64,000 bases of DNA from Paramecium sonneborni (taxonomy: Eukaryota; Ciliophora; Oligohymenophorea; Peniculida; Parameciidae), in the NCBI GenBank assembly GCA_905182985.1, contig CAJJDN010000027.1:259468-323467 (forward strand). The letters run 5' to 3'. Below, piece after piece: positions 34,599-46,989 of the stretch (within the stretch, counting starts at the first letter, position 1; every line of letters starts with the position of its first letter). Under the pieces are notes generated by a model. It did not search any database. It was not told the DNA's origin and saw only the letters and a list, made by a program, of their open reading frames with translations. The translations under genes were made by a program, and so were the position numbers.

Positions 34599-36726
34599 CT
34601 ATCTGGGATATATTAAATTTAAGGACATTTAGATAAAGAATGATTAAAACATAAACAAGCTGGACAAAATACTCCATTTTCCAACTATGGAGGTTTTAAA
34701 CTTAAGGTCATAAGTTCTCTTATTTCACAAAATTTTTAAAAATCTTCAGGGTAATTTTTAATTGTTATCATAAAATCTAATTTCGATAAAATTAATAAAC
34801 TAACATATCCATTTGACTTAAAGTAATCTTTTTAAGAACTTTGAATGATAAAATCTTCCACACAGAAAAATTGACCTTATTTTATTGGAGCATTCATCTT
34901 AGATCTTTACTTTCTATCAAGATGTTGATAAAGTAAAACTCCTTGTTCTACAAAACACAAATGTTAACAATCATCAAAGTCAATCGAGAATGTATTTTAT
35001 GGAGGAATGATTTTTCTTTTTATTGATTTAGATAGAGCATCCTTTAATTCATCACTGAAACGTTAAAGAAGAGCTGATTTTTAGATAAATATTTTATGTG
35101 CTTCTTTATCTAATTCTTCTTTCAACTCATCTGATAATTATTCGAGTAAAACTTATTCTATTTCTAGATCTACTTCATCATCTTCTTTCCATCTAAAAGT
35201 CAAGAATTCTTTAATTCTATTTTATTATTTAATTCACTTTCTTACTTATGCTTTAAATTAAATGGAATCTTTCTTTGATCCATGTACTTATTTATGACTC
35301 TCATTTTTCGATTTCTCTCAACCTGATTTTAAGTTATATCATCAATAATACTTCCTATGAAATTGATACTATAAGAGAACCATAAACCTAAAATAATTTA
35401 TTTTATTATTATTACATGCCCCTAAAATAAAAATAATAGTAATAATCTTCTCTATAGAATTTTTAGGAACATTATCTCCATACCCAATTGTTAGCATTGT
35501 TACAACAGCGAAATACAATGCTTCCAAGTATTGTAATTCCCAAGATTTTAGATCTAATCCATTAAATTTGATCCATGAATCTTCAAGACTTATCTTACTA
35601 AACCAAAACCATATACAACTAAATAAATGTAGTATAAATAATAGTGTTAGTATTAATTTAACTAAACCTATAATTCCTCTTATGGGTCTTGTCAAATAAG
35701 ATATTTAATCACTCTTTGCAAATGTTTCATGAATATACTTATATTATGCCAAAGTCAGTAATAAAAATAGATTAAAATTATTATCCATTTCTGGCATTAT
35801 TATGAAGATTATTAATAGAAATGAAGTTGAAAAATCTGTCAAGAACTCTTTTTTAAATTGATATACCAATAATTCCCATCGATTTTATATTGCAGATCCA
35901 TTTCTGTATGATAATGTGTTTATTCTTATCATAAAGTCAAGTTATAATATTAATAAAATCACTGCAGTAAGAAAAATAAAGTCTGTGAATAAGATACAAG
36001 GTTAAAAGGCAATTTCTAAAGGCACTAAAATTACTAAAAGGATTCTAAAAAAAGAAGCAAAAAAGTCCCATATCATCTTTAAACGAGATTCAGGTTGAAT
36101 GATTGGAATCTTATTTACTATTAATGTCATAAAGTTTAAAAATTATTTCTTCATTTTTCTGATTTATTCCTATACTTCTTCCCAATGACTTAGTTAATTG
36201 ATGGTTGTTTCTTTTCTTAAGAAAGTTTTCATTTTACCCAAAGTAAATCCTTATCGTTTACACTCTCCTTAATGATTGAATAAATTTTGCCTACTTAAAA
36301 TATAATATACATATCAGCTGCTTTATCTTCAATAAGATTGAAATGAATCTCATTCATATTTAAAAATTTTTTCCTACTCTAAGAGATTTTTTCTATAAAT
36401 CTCCTAATATAGAAACTGCACATTAAACTTGTTCCAGCATTAGGAAGACTACCTCTTCTTTCATGTTAATTTAGATATTGACGACCAAATATATTAGAAC
36501 TTGGTGCTTATGTAAGAATAAGATTTTCATCAAAAGGTGTCTCTGATACTTTATTAAGACATTCCACTTCAATTGTTTTTTAACTTAAGGTTCTACTAAT
36601 TTATGGAATTGTAAGAGCAGGCTCTTTTCTATACTCTCTTAAACAATGTTCAAGGTATTATTATTCGAAATCATCATTTTATACTGCTCTCAATTCAACA
36701 TCTTAATCAAATTCGATTTTAAACAT
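33554..36726 (-). CDS. Cyclic-nucleotide-binding K+ channel with CCHC zinc-knuckle-like motif (channel D)
   Basis: About 1,030 residues after splicing introns near 36270 (20 nt), 35390 (29 nt) and 35220 (30 nt). It is a paralogue of channel C with the same order: hydrophilic N-terminus, S1-S6, filter TMLTIGYGDNVPKNS, WFSYSINFIGSI, E/K-rich linker, and a CNBD-like fold with VSLLILSKLDFM. At 34625-34666 the residues CPACLCFNHSLSKC follow the C-x2-C-x4-H-x4-C spacing. The tail has an acidic Glu/Ser block (near 34100) and a basic end. The filter predicts K+ selectivity; cyclic-nucleotide control is inferred. The start ATG at 36724-36726 opens with an acidic stretch matching channel C. Its 3' part overlaps the second copy of the assembly duplication and is complete there. 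Confidence 0.86.
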
Positions 36727-37461
36727 TTTCTTAATATATTTACCAATATAATTAATTAATACATGAATTTATCATTGGTAATAAAATATTCTTTTAGAAA
36801 AACTATATTAAGTACTATTAATAAAATCTATTTAGAATAACAATTCATAATTTTTTTTTTCTTTCCAACTACTTTTTTTTCTAAATATTATTTATATAGT
36901 AACATTCTTTCATCTAAATTATTTTTCATTTCTCTTTATTATTAAATTTCATTTCTCAATAATTATACATACTTGATTTATTTTATGTTACCTATGATAA
37001 TAAACAAAAGAAGAATAAAATTTAATTATACTCTTTTATATTAATAAATATTTTAGTTGAAACATCATAAGAAATACTCTATCAAATTATATATATATAA
37101 GTTATAATTTTATTAAGATTTGCCCATTTCTTATGAATAAAAAATTTTTAATGTTTAAAAAAGTAATTGTTAATTTAACACAAAATAGTTAGATTATTGA
37201 ATAAGTTTCGTTTTCGATATGAATTTGGTTAAAATAAGATTTGAAAATAAATCACCCAACAAACATTAAGTTGCGAAATATAAATTATTAATTATTGATA
37301 TCTTCTATGATAATAATAGGAAACAAAGATCTTAAATATAATAAAGGAATATATTAGATAAAAATATAAATATGATTTTGATCAAATATAAACATATTGT
37401 TATATATAATTCTATGATTCTAATTATAAATGAATAATTTAGAAAAAATATATTAAATATA
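36727..37461. other. Intergenic, divergent promoter region
   Basis: 735 bp, very AT rich with long T runs. It lies between divergent genes. No frame, RNA gene or repeat could be supported on either strand. Confidence 0.5.
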
Positions 37462-39204
37462 ATGAAACTCTCATTGTCAACAGAGTGGTTATTCTTTCAT
37501 CTTTGGAAAAAGAATCCTGATACAAATTCTAGTTGTCCAGGTGTATTTGTGGCAGATACAATAATATATAGATGGGCTCAACCTTACTTTTGGTACTTTA
37601 CAGCAAAAGATGGTTAAATATTAAGAAAAACAAAAGAACGAATATTTGTGGAATAAATAGAAGAAATCTTCCAAAAAAGTGGTGATATTTCAGCTTTATA
37701 TTTGTAAAGCTAGCAAAATAAAATAATATTTGAATACTTTGAGAAAGGTGAATTCATTTAATTTCTTCATTAAAGAGAAAAAGCTTTAAATGCCTTACTA
37801 TAAAAATTTGTAGAGCCTAAATCATCAAGAAACTCTATGATTAAGGTGTCTTGGAGTCCATAATTTTGTTTATTGTCTAGAAAAACAAATAATAATGATC
37901 TTAAAAATAATAAAATACCAATAGAAGATCGTTTAGTAACATTTGAAGGTCCAGAACATTTATCAACAACAGATTCTATTGCATCTCCTATATTATCATC
38001 TGACATTGAATAAATTTGTCTTAATATTGTTAAACATATTTAAGATGTTTCTGGAGGAAATATATAGATATCAAGGATGGTTTTATTTTTTAAAATAGAT
38101 GAAAAAAATAGATTATGGTTATTATTTAGTAGTGGAGTAAAAGTTAGATAAAAAGTAAAGATAAAAGTATATATAATAGTTCATAAATGAAGAAACTGTT
38201 TCAGATTTTCCAAAATAAAAAGAGAGAATATAATCTCCAATTATGATATTATAAACTTAATTGAAAATAGGATAGACTTCGAAATTTTCAGTTGATACTT
38301 AAGGATATGTAAAACAAACTGGTAGCAGTTGCAATAATTGTTCAATACAAGGAGAAATGTATGAACTAACAGTCTAATAATACATAGCATCTTATGATTA
38401 AGGAATATTGGATGAAGAAACACTAATAATTAGATAAAAAGTAGCTAAAAATCCAGTTAAGAAATCAGACAATGAAGAAGATTATTATGTAGAAGGATCA
38501 TTAAATATTCCTGGACTATTACTAAAAATATGGGGTAAGATGGATATTGAAAAATATAAAAATTTAAGAAATAATATGAGTTTTATGAGTTTAAAATTGC
38601 AATTATGTTTAGATTGTTATTTAAAATTTACAAGAATGTAATTAATTGAGTAAATATATAGTCATGTTGAATCTAAAAGTGAAAGAGATGCCAAATAAAC
38701 AGTTGTAACTATACCTCCTTTATGGCAGCCTTCAAAAACAAAGATTTAAAATAATTAAGAAACTTTAACTTTAGTTTCATCTACTAAATAAAATAAGATG
38801 TATTATACTCCTGGGAAATAAGGTTAATAAACTTCATATTAATTATAAAAATAATAATCTTAATAATAATAATCTTAATAATAATAATAATAATAATCAT
38901 AATTGACACTTTAATAATAACCTCAATCTTCAATTACAATTCCAAAATTGAATTTACCTTCAAAAGATATAAGTGAACGTGTAATAGCTACAACTCATCA
39001 TACAGATAGATAAAGCAATTTTCCATCAAAAAGAGTTGCAAAGATTTATAATAATTTATAGGGTGTAAGTTTACCTTATTCTTAATCATCTTTAAATACA
39101 ACAAGATCTACAATGTAAATTTATAAATTAAATTTAGTACTCATTCATAACGTATTGTTAGTATTTAATAATTGAAAGAAATTTTACAAACAGAATAACT
39201 TTGA
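37462..39204 (+). CDS. Conserved-looking hypothetical protein with polyglutamine tail
   Basis: About 564 residues. A 25-nt intron near 38147 and a 23-nt intron near 39117 restore the frame. The first 230 residues look like a folded domain rich in aromatics: WLFFHLWKKNPD, WAQPYFWYFTAKDGQILR, and VSWSPQFCLLSRKTN near residue 125. An RMVLFFKIDEKNRLWLLFSS strand pair follows near residue 215. The middle has a C-x2-C pair in SSCNNCSIQGEMY and another cysteine in LQLCLDCY. The last 160 residues are Gln/Ser-rich with a TAA-coded polyglutamine run (about 38850-38900). I do not recognise the family. The domain is probably conserved and the tail disordered. Confidence 0.7.
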
Positions 39205-39254
39205 TTATTGCTAATTTAACAATATTATAAGTGTAAAACTTAATAAATTAAACA

Positions 39255-41144
39255 TCAAATCTCTGAAAATAAAATATTAAATGTCTTTTTATCCCAAGGG
39301 TTTTATTTTTGATCGAAATATTCTCCAGGTCCAGGAGGAATGTTAGTTTTTTATTCATATTAAAATCTTTTTTCCTCGAATATATTATATTTAATATACT
39401 TAGCAATTGAAAGGTGGATGTTCTTTTTTCTTTTTCTGAAATAAATCGGAAGCATTATGTTTAAGTTAAATTTCTTCTTCTTCATCTTCTTCATCTATAC
39501 TTTTTTTAGGTTTTTCTTAGAATCTTGGTAAAGAAGATCCAAAACCTGGTTTATTGATTATAAGATCTTTATCTTCTTCTTTTTCTACTTTTGTGGTATT
39601 TTCTATAGTATAATTTTTAACATCATAAGCTCCAGGAGCAGGCATATTATCTTTACCACCCATGATACTTCTTTTTGTTTAAGATTTGAAAACACAAGCA
39701 GCACTTTTAGCAGGATCTTAAAAATTAGGTTCATAAGTTCCAGGTCCAGGTTATTCATTTTCTGGATCATCAAATCTAGGTTAATTAGATCCAAATTTTC
39801 CAACAGGTGCTCTTTCTAATTTCTTTATCAATTTATCTTCTAGCTTTTATAGAACATATAATATTACTGTAATTTTTGGATTATAAGTTTAAGGACCTGG
39901 TTTTTTTTCTAAAGCTCTACTTTCAAATCGTGTATTAGAAGATTAAAATGGAATATTTTTCATAGCCATATTATTTTTGAGAAGATTTGTTTCTATTCTA
40001 TAATCTCCTGGTCCCATTTATATTTATCTTTATTATTCATTAAATCTTTTCTGCTTAGAACCAAATCCACTTTAAGCTTTTGGCATTGATTGAGAGAATG
40101 TAGAAGCTGTTGAAAATGTTGTTTAATTTCCCAAATAGTATCCTGGTCCTGGAGTAGCATTCTAATTTTGTTAAATATTAATACATCATAAAATTCAACG
40201 TCATCTTCTTCTATATCAGCAAATACAGGATTTTACATAAGTTTTTTCTTCTAATTTTCAAATTAAGCTCTCATAAATTCTCTAGTTTTTTAACCTTTTT
40301 ATTAATCAAACATTCTTTAAGATTTAGAGAGAAAATTGCCGGAAGGATTTAATTTATAAAGAGGAATTATAGAATTCTCATGATCATAAGCTCCAGGTCC
40401 TACAATCAGTTCTCTTGAAGGAGGAGCTAATTTAGGAACTCTAGATTTATGCCAAGAAGGTCCTTTATTCTTATTATTATCAAAAGTATCTCTTAATTAA
40501 TATTATCCTGGTCCTACAGTATCTTATTTTAATCCTGTAAATGTTGGAACAGGACTCTTATTAAGTTCTAGATCATGTGCTAAATAAATATATTATTTAA
40601 TTTATTACCTCCTTTATCTGTATAACCATATACTTAACTTGCTGTTGGAATTGATGGTATTGATTAATATTTATTTAGTTTCATCAAATGATCAATATAA
40701 TTTTAAGATGTATATTGTTGTTACAAAATTTTCTTTTATTATGTAGAATCATAAGCCCCAGGACTGATATAAATTTTAATAATACCCTGGAGTCTCCATT
40801 TATTTCACCTCTTAAAATCTTTTAGTTTATGACATAAAAACCGATTACTGTTTCTATTGTTCTACTATTTTCACTTCAGATTATGCAGATTACAGAACAA
40901 CTCGTTAACTTATAATTATAAATTATTATTACCCTTCAGTCACAAATTCAACATTATAACTGCCAGGACCAGGTGAATTACTTTTTTTTAATGGTTTGCT
41001 TCTTGCAACTTGTGTATTAAAAGGAGCAGCATGAGCTCGAGCTTCATATTTTCTATGTTCTATGTAACTTCCAGGACCTACATTTGGTGGTAAAGCACCA
41101 GATGCATTGTTTATATCTCTTTCTGCTTGATATACAAAAGCCAT
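39255..41144 (-). CDS. SHIPPO/STPG (sperm-tail PG-rich repeat) protein
   Basis: Roughly 600 residues with several short introns whose exact borders I did not all fix. It is defined by many scattered P-G-P-G-x-Y repeats. NVGPGSYIEH and NSPGPGSYNVE lie near the start (41144 downward), GPGAYDHENS and similar units lie in the middle, and PPGPGEYFDQK is close to the C-terminus. Such repeats mark ODF3/STPG/CIMAP proteins, which line microtubules in sperm tails and cilia. In Paramecium an axonemal or basal-body location is likely. The gene converges on its neighbour with 50 bp between stop codons. Confidence 0.85.
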
Positions 41145-42312
41145 TTTAGAATTTTAATTATAATATTGCAAAATATAAAAATTTACTTCCTCCTCTTCAG
41201 ATCTTCAAAAAATATTCAAAAAAATACACCACATACTTAACTATTTTATAAATATATTATATAAATTTAATTACTTCCTTCTTTTTCTTGGTTTTCTCTT
41301 TTTCTATCTACTATTCAAGCATTTTAACTAAAAATTAATTTTTCTTAACTCCTGTATTTTTTTCCACAAGCAGTTAACTAAATAAAAATTTTTTGTTTAT
41401 ACACTTTCATTTATATTGAGATAGAAAGGGGTTATTTATTAAAAATCTTCTTTATAAAGTATTTAATTGAAAATTCTATTAATATTTATGAATTAAGAGA
41501 TCTGAATTACTTGATAATTAATCATCTATATATAAATCCTTTTTTCACAAGCTCATCTTTAAAAGCTTTTATTCTATTTACTATTTAATAAATTTTTTAT
41601 TATACTTTATGAGAATTATTGGATTTAAGTTATATAAAAATAATTTTCTTGACAATTAATTAATTATTTTGAAATAGATTGTTTTTCATGGACATTAAAA
41701 ATTTACATATTGACTTATAAAAAGAGGATTCGAATTAGTATAAAAGAAGTATAACTCTTTTTTTGAATGGATAAATTACTAGAGCAATTTATAAATTTAC
41801 AAAAATAAGTTAATAATGAAATGAGGTAGTTATATTTACTTAAAAGATTTTTTTTAATTTGAATAAAAAACTTTTTAAACAAACCCTACTTGTAAAATGA
41901 TTCATCAATATATCAAAAGAGTAAAATTTTATATCAGTGTATTTAATTTCTTCAGAACAACATTTATGATTGATTACTGTTATATTTTATTATTGTTTTC
42001 CGTAATTCTTTTGTCTGGAATGATAAATGATGTACAATAGAAAAAGATTTGAAGTAAACAGTAAGATATTTTAGTTTCATAGAATCAAAGAAAATTTTAT
42101 AATGCTTTCTATAAACTGAACGAATATCATGTTAAAGTGGTTTTTAGGATTAAAATCAAACTTTTTAATGCCATTTATGGCTTGGTGATGTTAATTCAAA
42201 ATATTAGAATTATTTAATTTTATTTTATCATTTTTGATTTCTATTATATCCAATTTGAATCCATATCAAAAGGGTGTTATTTATAAATTCAATTTTTTAT
42301 TAAAATTGTCAT
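41145..42312. other. Gene-poor stretch
   Basis: 1,168 bp. Both strands were scanned with TGA as the only stop. The only candidate is a 43-codon frame from about 41689 with no start context or domain, which I do not call. Long T and A runs are common. This is long for Paramecium intergenic DNA. Confidence 0.45.
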
Positions 42313-43245
42313 ATGGACTTTGAAAATGTTGCTATAATATAGTAAATAGCTTCTTCTTTATGTGCAGCTTTGACAGCAATGTTCTTAAAATAAGTAAAAG
42401 AACTAGACTTTAACTAAACTTTATACTTGAGAGGGTTATGTGGTTTTATAATCCTTTTTTATACTGTTAACCATTATAAATTCTTAGTAAATGAATTTGA
42501 CAATCGTACGATGAAGATTTTAATCGAACGAGGGATATTAGCCAGCTTTGGGGCATTTATTTATTTTAAAGGATTAGATTTAGTACTTGTATCAGAATCA
42601 ATTATTTTGAATAGAATGTCTCCAATATGGACTTCTATGATTTAAATTGTTATTTTGAAAAAAGAAAAATTAAATTTCAGATTGATTTTGAATATGTTAC
42701 TTTGTAGCTTAGGTATTTATTTAGTGGCCAAGAATAAAAATAGTAATAAGTAAAATAATGATGTGGAAGATGGATATTATCATAGCATTGGAATAATATT
42801 AATATTGTTAGCATCTATTACTTAAGCAATTGTTAATATTTTAATCAAATAAGTGAATAAAGAAGTAATTTTTTATATCAAAAATTAGGTAGATAGCATT
42901 GTAATAACGTTTTACTAATCCTTTTTTTCGATGGTCTACCCTTCATTTAATTCAATACTTTTAGAATCAAAGTAACATTTTAATCTTTATTTTAGTTTCA
43001 TTATTCCTTCATAAAATGATGCTTTTTTAATACTTATTATGTCTTTTTTATCTACTTTTGCAGGAGTATTGCAGGTCAAAGCTATGAAATTTGGTAAATT
43101 AAGTGTAATTTCGAATGTAAGTTAAATATAAATATTTTTTGGATACTTAATCGATCTTTTCATCTTTAAAGTCCAATTTAATCTAGAACAGATTTTAGGA
43201 AATGTATTGCTATTGTTTTCCTTAATTCCTCTTGTATGGAAATGA
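42313..43245 (+). CDS. Drug/metabolite transporter superfamily protein (EamA-like)
   Basis: About 300-310 residues. The frame is open without splicing. One 24-nt GTAATTTTTT...AATTAG segment is probably a multiple-of-three intron. About nine or ten hydrophobic segments cover the whole protein in two similar halves. Typical elements are a first helix with IASSLCAALTAMFLK, then RGILASFGAFIYFKGLDLV, followed by NRMSPIWTSMI (the conserved Pro-x-W/F region at the end of the first EamA repeat). It is a membrane carrier for a small solute, with the substrate unknown. It resembles SLC35G-type eukaryotic members in size. Confidence 0.82.
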
Positions 43246-44499
43246 ATCGGAAATGATTTTAGTATATTTAATATATGTAAAACATTGTTATTTTTCTTAA
43301 AAAACTTATTTTTTGATAATTTCTTTAAATTAAATATAGTTTAATTAATTAATTTTATTTTTTTTGGAAAAATCATACTCATAAAAAGTCTAAACAAAAG
43401 TTTTATTCAATATTTATAACTTATACTCAAACTTTCAAACAGATTTGAGAATACAAAATTTGATTTCTTTCTTTTTTTCACTTTATATGATATAATAATA
43501 AGAATATTTTAAATTTTATATAGAATGATATTAAGGATTTAACTGAGTCTCATAATATATTTATTATAAATGTAATCAAGTTAATCTATATTTCGACATT
43601 TTCAAACAATTCAAAGTCTTAGATAGAGTCTTAAATTCATATATAATTAGTTATAATGGAATTTTATAATTTAGTAAATAGCTTAGAATACTTAATAAAA
43701 GCGTTAGTTATTTATTATTCTATGCTATTTTTAGATTTGGTTTTGGAATCAGCTAAATTTGGACATTTTAAAAATTTAGCTCTTTATTTTTTTGTTATTT
43801 TATTCAATTTAAACTATCTTCAATCTCTTTAGATACTTTTATTTATTCAGAAATAACAAAAATATTCTAGATTTAAGACGATCTGTATGGATTCAATTAA
43901 TTAAAAAATAAATATATTAATTACACAGAATATTTAAATAATAGAATTTAAGAAATTATTTATCATCAAGTGATATTTTCAATTTATTTTAGTTATTAAT
44001 CACAATTAAGATGATGGGATAAAAGGATTCTTTATTAAATTTAATGATTTATTCATTTTCACTAAATCTATATTAAATAATCATACTACGCCGATCCTAA
44101 ACTTAATATTGTATAAAATAAATAATGAATCTAAAGAATACAATGATTATTTATAAAAGTCTAGCTAAATATGACAATAATTCTTATAATACTTAAATCT
44201 TAATTGTTCTTTATTTAAAGCTATCATATTTAATTAACAGTTATTCTAAAAAATTTTGAGTAAAATAGATTATCACACTACCAAAATTATTATAAATTTT
44301 ACTCTTTTTTTAATTAAGTATGGTCAATTATGATATTATGTTGTAAAATAATGAAAAATATTAAATTTATAAATTGTATTGATTAAGTTTTAGAAATTTA
44401 AAGTGGTTGAATAGAGAGATGATAATTCTTAAGGTATAGTTAAATTTATATATATTATTTATTGTCATAATTAAAATTAAAATAAAACATTAAAAAATT
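43246..44499. other. Gene-poor AT-rich stretch
   Basis: 1,254 bp with only one moderate frame (43656-43973, listed separately). Otherwise short random frames. No repeat or RNA gene was recognised. Confidence 0.45.
43656..43973 (+). CDS. Doubtful ORF, possible small membrane protein
   Basis: A 105-codon ciliate-code frame with two hydrophobic stretches (ALVIYYSMLFLDLVL and LALYFFVILFNLNYL). No intron, domain or clear start context supports it. Open frames of this size arise by chance here because TGA is rare in AT-rich DNA, so this could equally be noise or a decayed gene. Confidence 0.22.
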
Positions 44500-44677
44500 A
44501 TGAGACTCAGCCAACTTTTAAGATGGAGTTAAACAGACGGTAAAAATTTATTAATGAGATTATTTTACTTCACATACATACCAATTATTTTGATTTTAGG
44601 TAAGTTTAATTATCTATTTATTAGGTTATAAATCAATGAACATTTAGGCACTATTTCCCCAATTAGCATCCAAATGA
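44500..44677 (+). CDS. Micro-protein with one membrane segment
   Basis: About 50 residues encoded by two exons around a perfect 25-nt intron (GTAAGTTTAATTATC...TTATTAG). The protein begins MRLSQLLRWSQTDGKN, carries a hydrophobic stretch FYFTYIPIILILGYK and ends FPQLASK. A clean intron in such a short frame argues that it is real. Size and single TM fit a small mitochondrial or ER subunit, but no family is recognised. Confidence 0.45.
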
Positions 44678-44870
44678 TAAATCGGATATTTGATATTAAT
44701 TATCTATAAGCAAATTAAAAACATGTAAATCATTTTATTCAGATTAAAACTATTGTTAATTTTTTTATTTAATAAGAGCATAAAGGTTTTTGTTAGAAAA
44801 GATTAATAATATAAATTCCCTTTTTTTTATATAATTTAGCAATAATTATTTCAACAAAATTTTAATAAAA

Positions 44871-46059
44871 ATGGATGATGAATTTGGTTATGATAAAGTG
44901 AGATTTACAAATTACAAAGATGATATTTTTGATTGTCCAATATGTTCATGTGTAGCTAGACTTCCAAAAGATTGTAGTTCATGTGGAACAGTATTTTGCG
45001 GTCCTTGTGTAGATTCATGGTTGAAAAAATAATCGTAATACTTATATTAAATTATTTAGAGAGTGCATTAATAGATGTCCAAAAGGCTCAACGATTAAAA
45101 ATATTTAAAAATCTCTTTAAAAAATTTATGATGATCTCGAAATTAAATGTAATCTTATTATTAGATAAATAGGCTCCCATTGTTAAAAAGCATTTAAGAT
45201 TGCAGATCTTGATAAACATGAGCTTCACTGTAAATTACCAAAATGTACAAATTATGAAATTTGTGGGAATACGATAGGGTCAACAAATGAATTTGAAAAT
45301 TTATAAGTAAATGTATTAAATATATTTAGGTTTGTGATCATGTATGTATGATATTGAATAAAATTAGATAAATTAAGAATAAATAAGATCTCTATTAATG
45401 TTTAAAATAATATGTTAAAGAAAAATAGCCAGCCTAATTAGTTTAAGGTAAAATAATGATTTACTTTAGGTGTTCCTTTGGTCTTGAATCAAGATTAAGG
45501 AAATTCAAATATTCCTGTATTTAGATGGGATAGATAGAGAATGGGAACTGGAATAACATCTTCTGATGGTGACACAAAAATATTTTTAAAAGAATAAGCC
45601 TACATGTTTAGAACAGCAGTGGCTACTTATGGCTTTGAAAAAGGTATTGGATACTGGGAAATTGAAGCAGATGATAAAACAGAAAATGAATTAAAAATTG
45701 GAGTGTCTACTTGTAGAGACTTTAATTATAATACCGCATTTTGTGATTTTGAATTTGGATGGGCTTATTATGGATTAGCATAAGTATCAAATATCATTTA
45801 TTTATCATAGTTGCGTCATAACAGCAATGCTACTGGACCCTCTTTTGGAAAAAGATTTAAAAAAGAAGGAGTTTTAGGTGTTTGTTTAAATATGAATAAT
45901 GGAACTCTAAAATTTAGTTTAAATGGAGAGTTTATGGGAACAGCATATACCGATGAAAAATTAAAGCAAGGACCTATATACCCAGCTGTTTCATTACTTC
46001 ATTGTGCAGGATGCAAATTAATAACTGGAAAGCCTGTTCCAGAAATATTCTTGAATTGA
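44871..46059 (+). CDS. RING-type zinc finger plus SPRY domain protein (probable E3 ubiquitin ligase)
   Basis: About 360 residues with four introns of 22-27 nt that restore the frame. The N-terminal RING-like cluster is FDCPICSCVARLPKDC followed by CGTVFCGPCVDSWL and a C-P pair after the first intron. A TRAF-like Cys/His region follows (about residues 75-130, with SHCQKAF and HELHC). The C-terminal half is a SPRY domain: YWEIEADD, LKIGVSTCRDF, FGWAYYGL, GVLGVCLNMNNGTLKFSLNG, and GPIYPAVSLLHCAGC. RING+SPRY proteins usually attach ubiquitin to substrates bound by the SPRY. Substrate unknown. Confidence 0.85.
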
Positions 46060-46255
46060 TTTATAAAAATTATGTGTAACTTAATTAACTTTTATAAATC
46101 TTCCTCTTTCTCTTCTTATTTAATTATATCTATTTAATTGAGATTTCTAAATTAATATATATTTTATCTTCTCATATGAAAACTGTTTTTTTAATGAAAA
46201 TTTTTGATTGATCGAAAGATAATTAACAATTCATTATTTTTTGAATTACCATTTG

Positions 46256-46900
46256 ATGACAAAGTAACAAATGAATTTCTTAAGTTTTATGCTCTCATTT
46301 ATATTTTAGGGTTCATCAATAAGTAATAGAATGGTACAATATTCGTTCTCTGTAATTATTATCAACTAATTATTATGGATTTAAATTTGGTTAATCCATA
46401 GTCAGCTTCTAATTAGTGTTATAGATGCTGAAATATAGCTCTCGTACCTTTTTGGAAAATCTTTTGTGCTAAATTATCATCTAGAAAACATTCAGAATAT
46501 TTAGAAATAACAATTGAACATGATAAATCAAGTAAATAATATCTTTATACATCAAGCATATCAAACTGCTCTTGCTAATATTTTAAACTCCTTTAAATAC
46601 ACATTTTACTTATTTAAAATTTCATACATAATCTTCTTAATTAATTTTATGAGATCACAAATTTATTTAAAATCAAAAAAAGATTTTAAATCAAATATGG
46701 AAGCTAATAATAATGATATTTTAAAATTCACTACTAAAGTTTCTAGCATTTAACTATATACCTTATTGCTATATAAAACTAAACTTAAATTTTAGCTTAT
46801 AGTATTGTGTTAATCACATTAAAACTTTAGTGTGCTTTTTTAAGAGGCAAAAAAATATAAATGTTGTTTAAGCCTGATTCATCTAGGGTCGGTAACTTGA
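46256..46900 (+). CDS. Doubtful 214-codon ORF
   Basis: Open frame from ATG 46256 to TGA 46898-46900 with several hydrophobic stretches (FSVIIINQLLWIQIWLIHS and YTFYLFKISYIIFLINFM). It has no recognised domain and no intron. By my rough base-composition estimate an open run of this length has a few percent chance per frame, so it is suggestive only. It could be a divergent membrane protein or a relic. Confidence 0.28.
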
Positions 46901-46989
46901 TGTCCTAAGAAGATCTTGTATTGTATGGGGCATAGATTGATCAAAGTAAACCCACTAATTAATAGGAATAGGTTAAAGAGGAAATTTGA
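46861..46989 (+). CDS. Doubtful 42-codon ORF
   Basis: Starts MLFKPDSSRVGNLM and ends with an acidic stretch EEI. Its base use is more gene-like (fewer A/T runs) than its surroundings, but it overlaps the 3' end of the other doubtful frame. It may be an exon relic. Confidence 0.2.

Noticed and set aside
41689..41829. 43-codon frame starting MDIKNLHID
   Set aside because: No intron, domain or neighbour context; frames of this size are common by chance.
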